The translations under genes and the position numbers were made by a program. Below the pieces are notes generated by a model. It saw only the letters and a program-made list of their open reading frames with translations. It was not told the origin of the DNA and made no database searches. Shown here piece after piece: positions 5,916 to 6,433 of a DNA stretch of 6,433 bases; within the stretch, counting starts at the first letter, position 1; the number at the start of each line of letters is the position of its first letter. Origin of the DNA: DASYSA01 sp036003885 (GTDB lineage Bacteria; Acidobacteriota; Blastocatellia; UBA7656); assembly GCA_036003885.1 (NCBI GenBank), contig DASYSA010000618.1, positions 1 through 6,433 on the forward strand, given 5' to 3'.

Positions 5916-6433
5916 ATGACCAGGAATTATTTCGTACACGAATCGAGTTACGTCGACGAGCCATGCGAGATCGGCGAAGGGACCAGGATATGGCATTTTT
6001 CTCATGTCATGAGCGGCTCAAAGGTCGGAAGCCGCTGCAACATCGGACAGAACGTGGTCATCTCGCCAGAGGTTCGGATCGGCGACAACGTCAAGATACA
6101 GAACAACGTTTCGATATACACCGGGGTCGAGCTTGAAGACGACGTTTTCTGCGGCCCATCGATGGTCTTTACCAACGTCGTCAATCCGCGAAGCCACGTG
6201 CCTCGAAAAGAGGAGTATCAACGGACTCTGGTCAAGCAGGGGGCGTCCATAGGCGCTAATGCAACGGTTGTGTGCGGGCACACGATTGGACGCTACTCGT
6301 TCATTGGCGCGGGTGCGGTTGTCACTCGCGACGTACCTGACTTTGCGCTTGTTGTTGGAAACCCGGGACGCATCGCCGGTTGGATGTGCCAGTGCGGGAT
6401 CAAGCTCGGTCTTTCACGTGATCCTCACCAGGA
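5916..6433 (+). CDS. wbpD: WbpD/WlbB-like UDP-sugar 3-N-acetyltransferase, left-handed beta-helix (3' end outside window)
   Basis: The frame runs from the ATG at 5916 to the window edge without a stop, giving 172 residues of a protein whose relatives are about 190 residues or more. Hexapeptide repeats (for example CEIGEGTRI, SKVGSRCNIG, VRIGDNVKI, VELEDDVFC, ASIGANATV, HTIGRYSFIGAGAVV) build a left-handed beta-helix, the fold of trimeric acyl-CoA-dependent transferases. The segment VFTNVVNPRSHVPRKEEYQ (84-102), followed by TLVKQGASIG and VVGNPGRIAGW (146-156), is characteristic of the WbpD/WlbB group. That group acetylates the 3-amino group of UDP-2-acetamido-3-amino sugars for O-antigen and related glycans. 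After the helix comes MCQCG (158-161 Cys pair), as in members with a Cys-rich tail. It follows the dehydrogenase by 47 bases with a good ribosome binding site, consistent with consecutive pathway steps. The missing partner is a PLP aminotransferase, not visible here. Confidence 0.92.
   Translation, partial: MTRNYFVHESSYVDEPCEIGEGTRIWHFSHVMSGSKVGSRCNIGQNVVISPEVRIGDNVKIQNNVSIYTGVELEDDVFCGPSMVFTNVVNPRSHVPRKEEYQRTLVKQGASIGANATVVCGHTIGRYSFIGAGAVVTRDVPDFALVVGNPGRIAGWMCQCGIKLGLSRDPHQ

Overview
The window holds eight protein-coding genes, all on the + strand and closely packed: gaps run from a 4-base overlap to about 57 bases. The first and last genes are cut by the window edges. Base composition is moderately GC-rich. 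I see no tRNA, rRNA, CRISPR array, insertion sequence or attachment site. The organism is a bacterium. Nucleotide-sugar genes of the WbpB/WbpD type, a PurF of the iron-sulfur type and a stand-alone ComEC-type hydrolase with a DUF3006 partner would suit a Gram-negative soil lineage such as Acidobacteriota (Blastocatellia). That placement is a guess from gene content, not proof.

Region 1 (1-2787) is purine biosynthesis with an insert. It starts with the C-terminal third of purF (amidophosphoribosyltransferase, step 1 of de novo IMP synthesis) and ends with a complete purM (AIR synthetase, step 5). Between them lie a membrane-anchored metallo-beta-lactamase-fold protein resembling the isolated C-terminal domain of ComEC, and a small DUF3006 protein whose start codon overlaps the hydrolase stop codon (ATGA). 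The spacing (14 bases, overlap, 44 bases) suggests that all four are co-transcribed.

Region 2 (2830-4797) is a pair of tandem paralogous multi-pass membrane proteins. Both share a GDW-x-S-x-GW entry motif, a polytopic core, an ERK motif and a terminal AAVAYRD motif. They carry the same accessory parts at opposite ends. The first is zinc ribbon, proline-rich linker, membrane core; the second is membrane core, proline-rich linker, zinc ribbon. This mirror arrangement is the most unusual feature here, and its function is unknown. The linker of the second protein also contains a diverged 69-base-period duplication.

Region 3 (4855-6433) begins a nucleotide-sugar module: a Gfo/Idh/MocA oxidoreductase of the type that oxidises the sugar 3-position, then a left-handed beta-helix N-acetyltransferase resembling WbpD/WlbB. 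Together with an aminotransferase, not seen here and perhaps just downstream, these would make a 3-acetamido sugar for lipopolysaccharide, O-antigen or another surface glycan. At the junction of regions 2 and 3, a perfect 9-base inverted repeat followed by a T-run could form a weak or conditional terminator.
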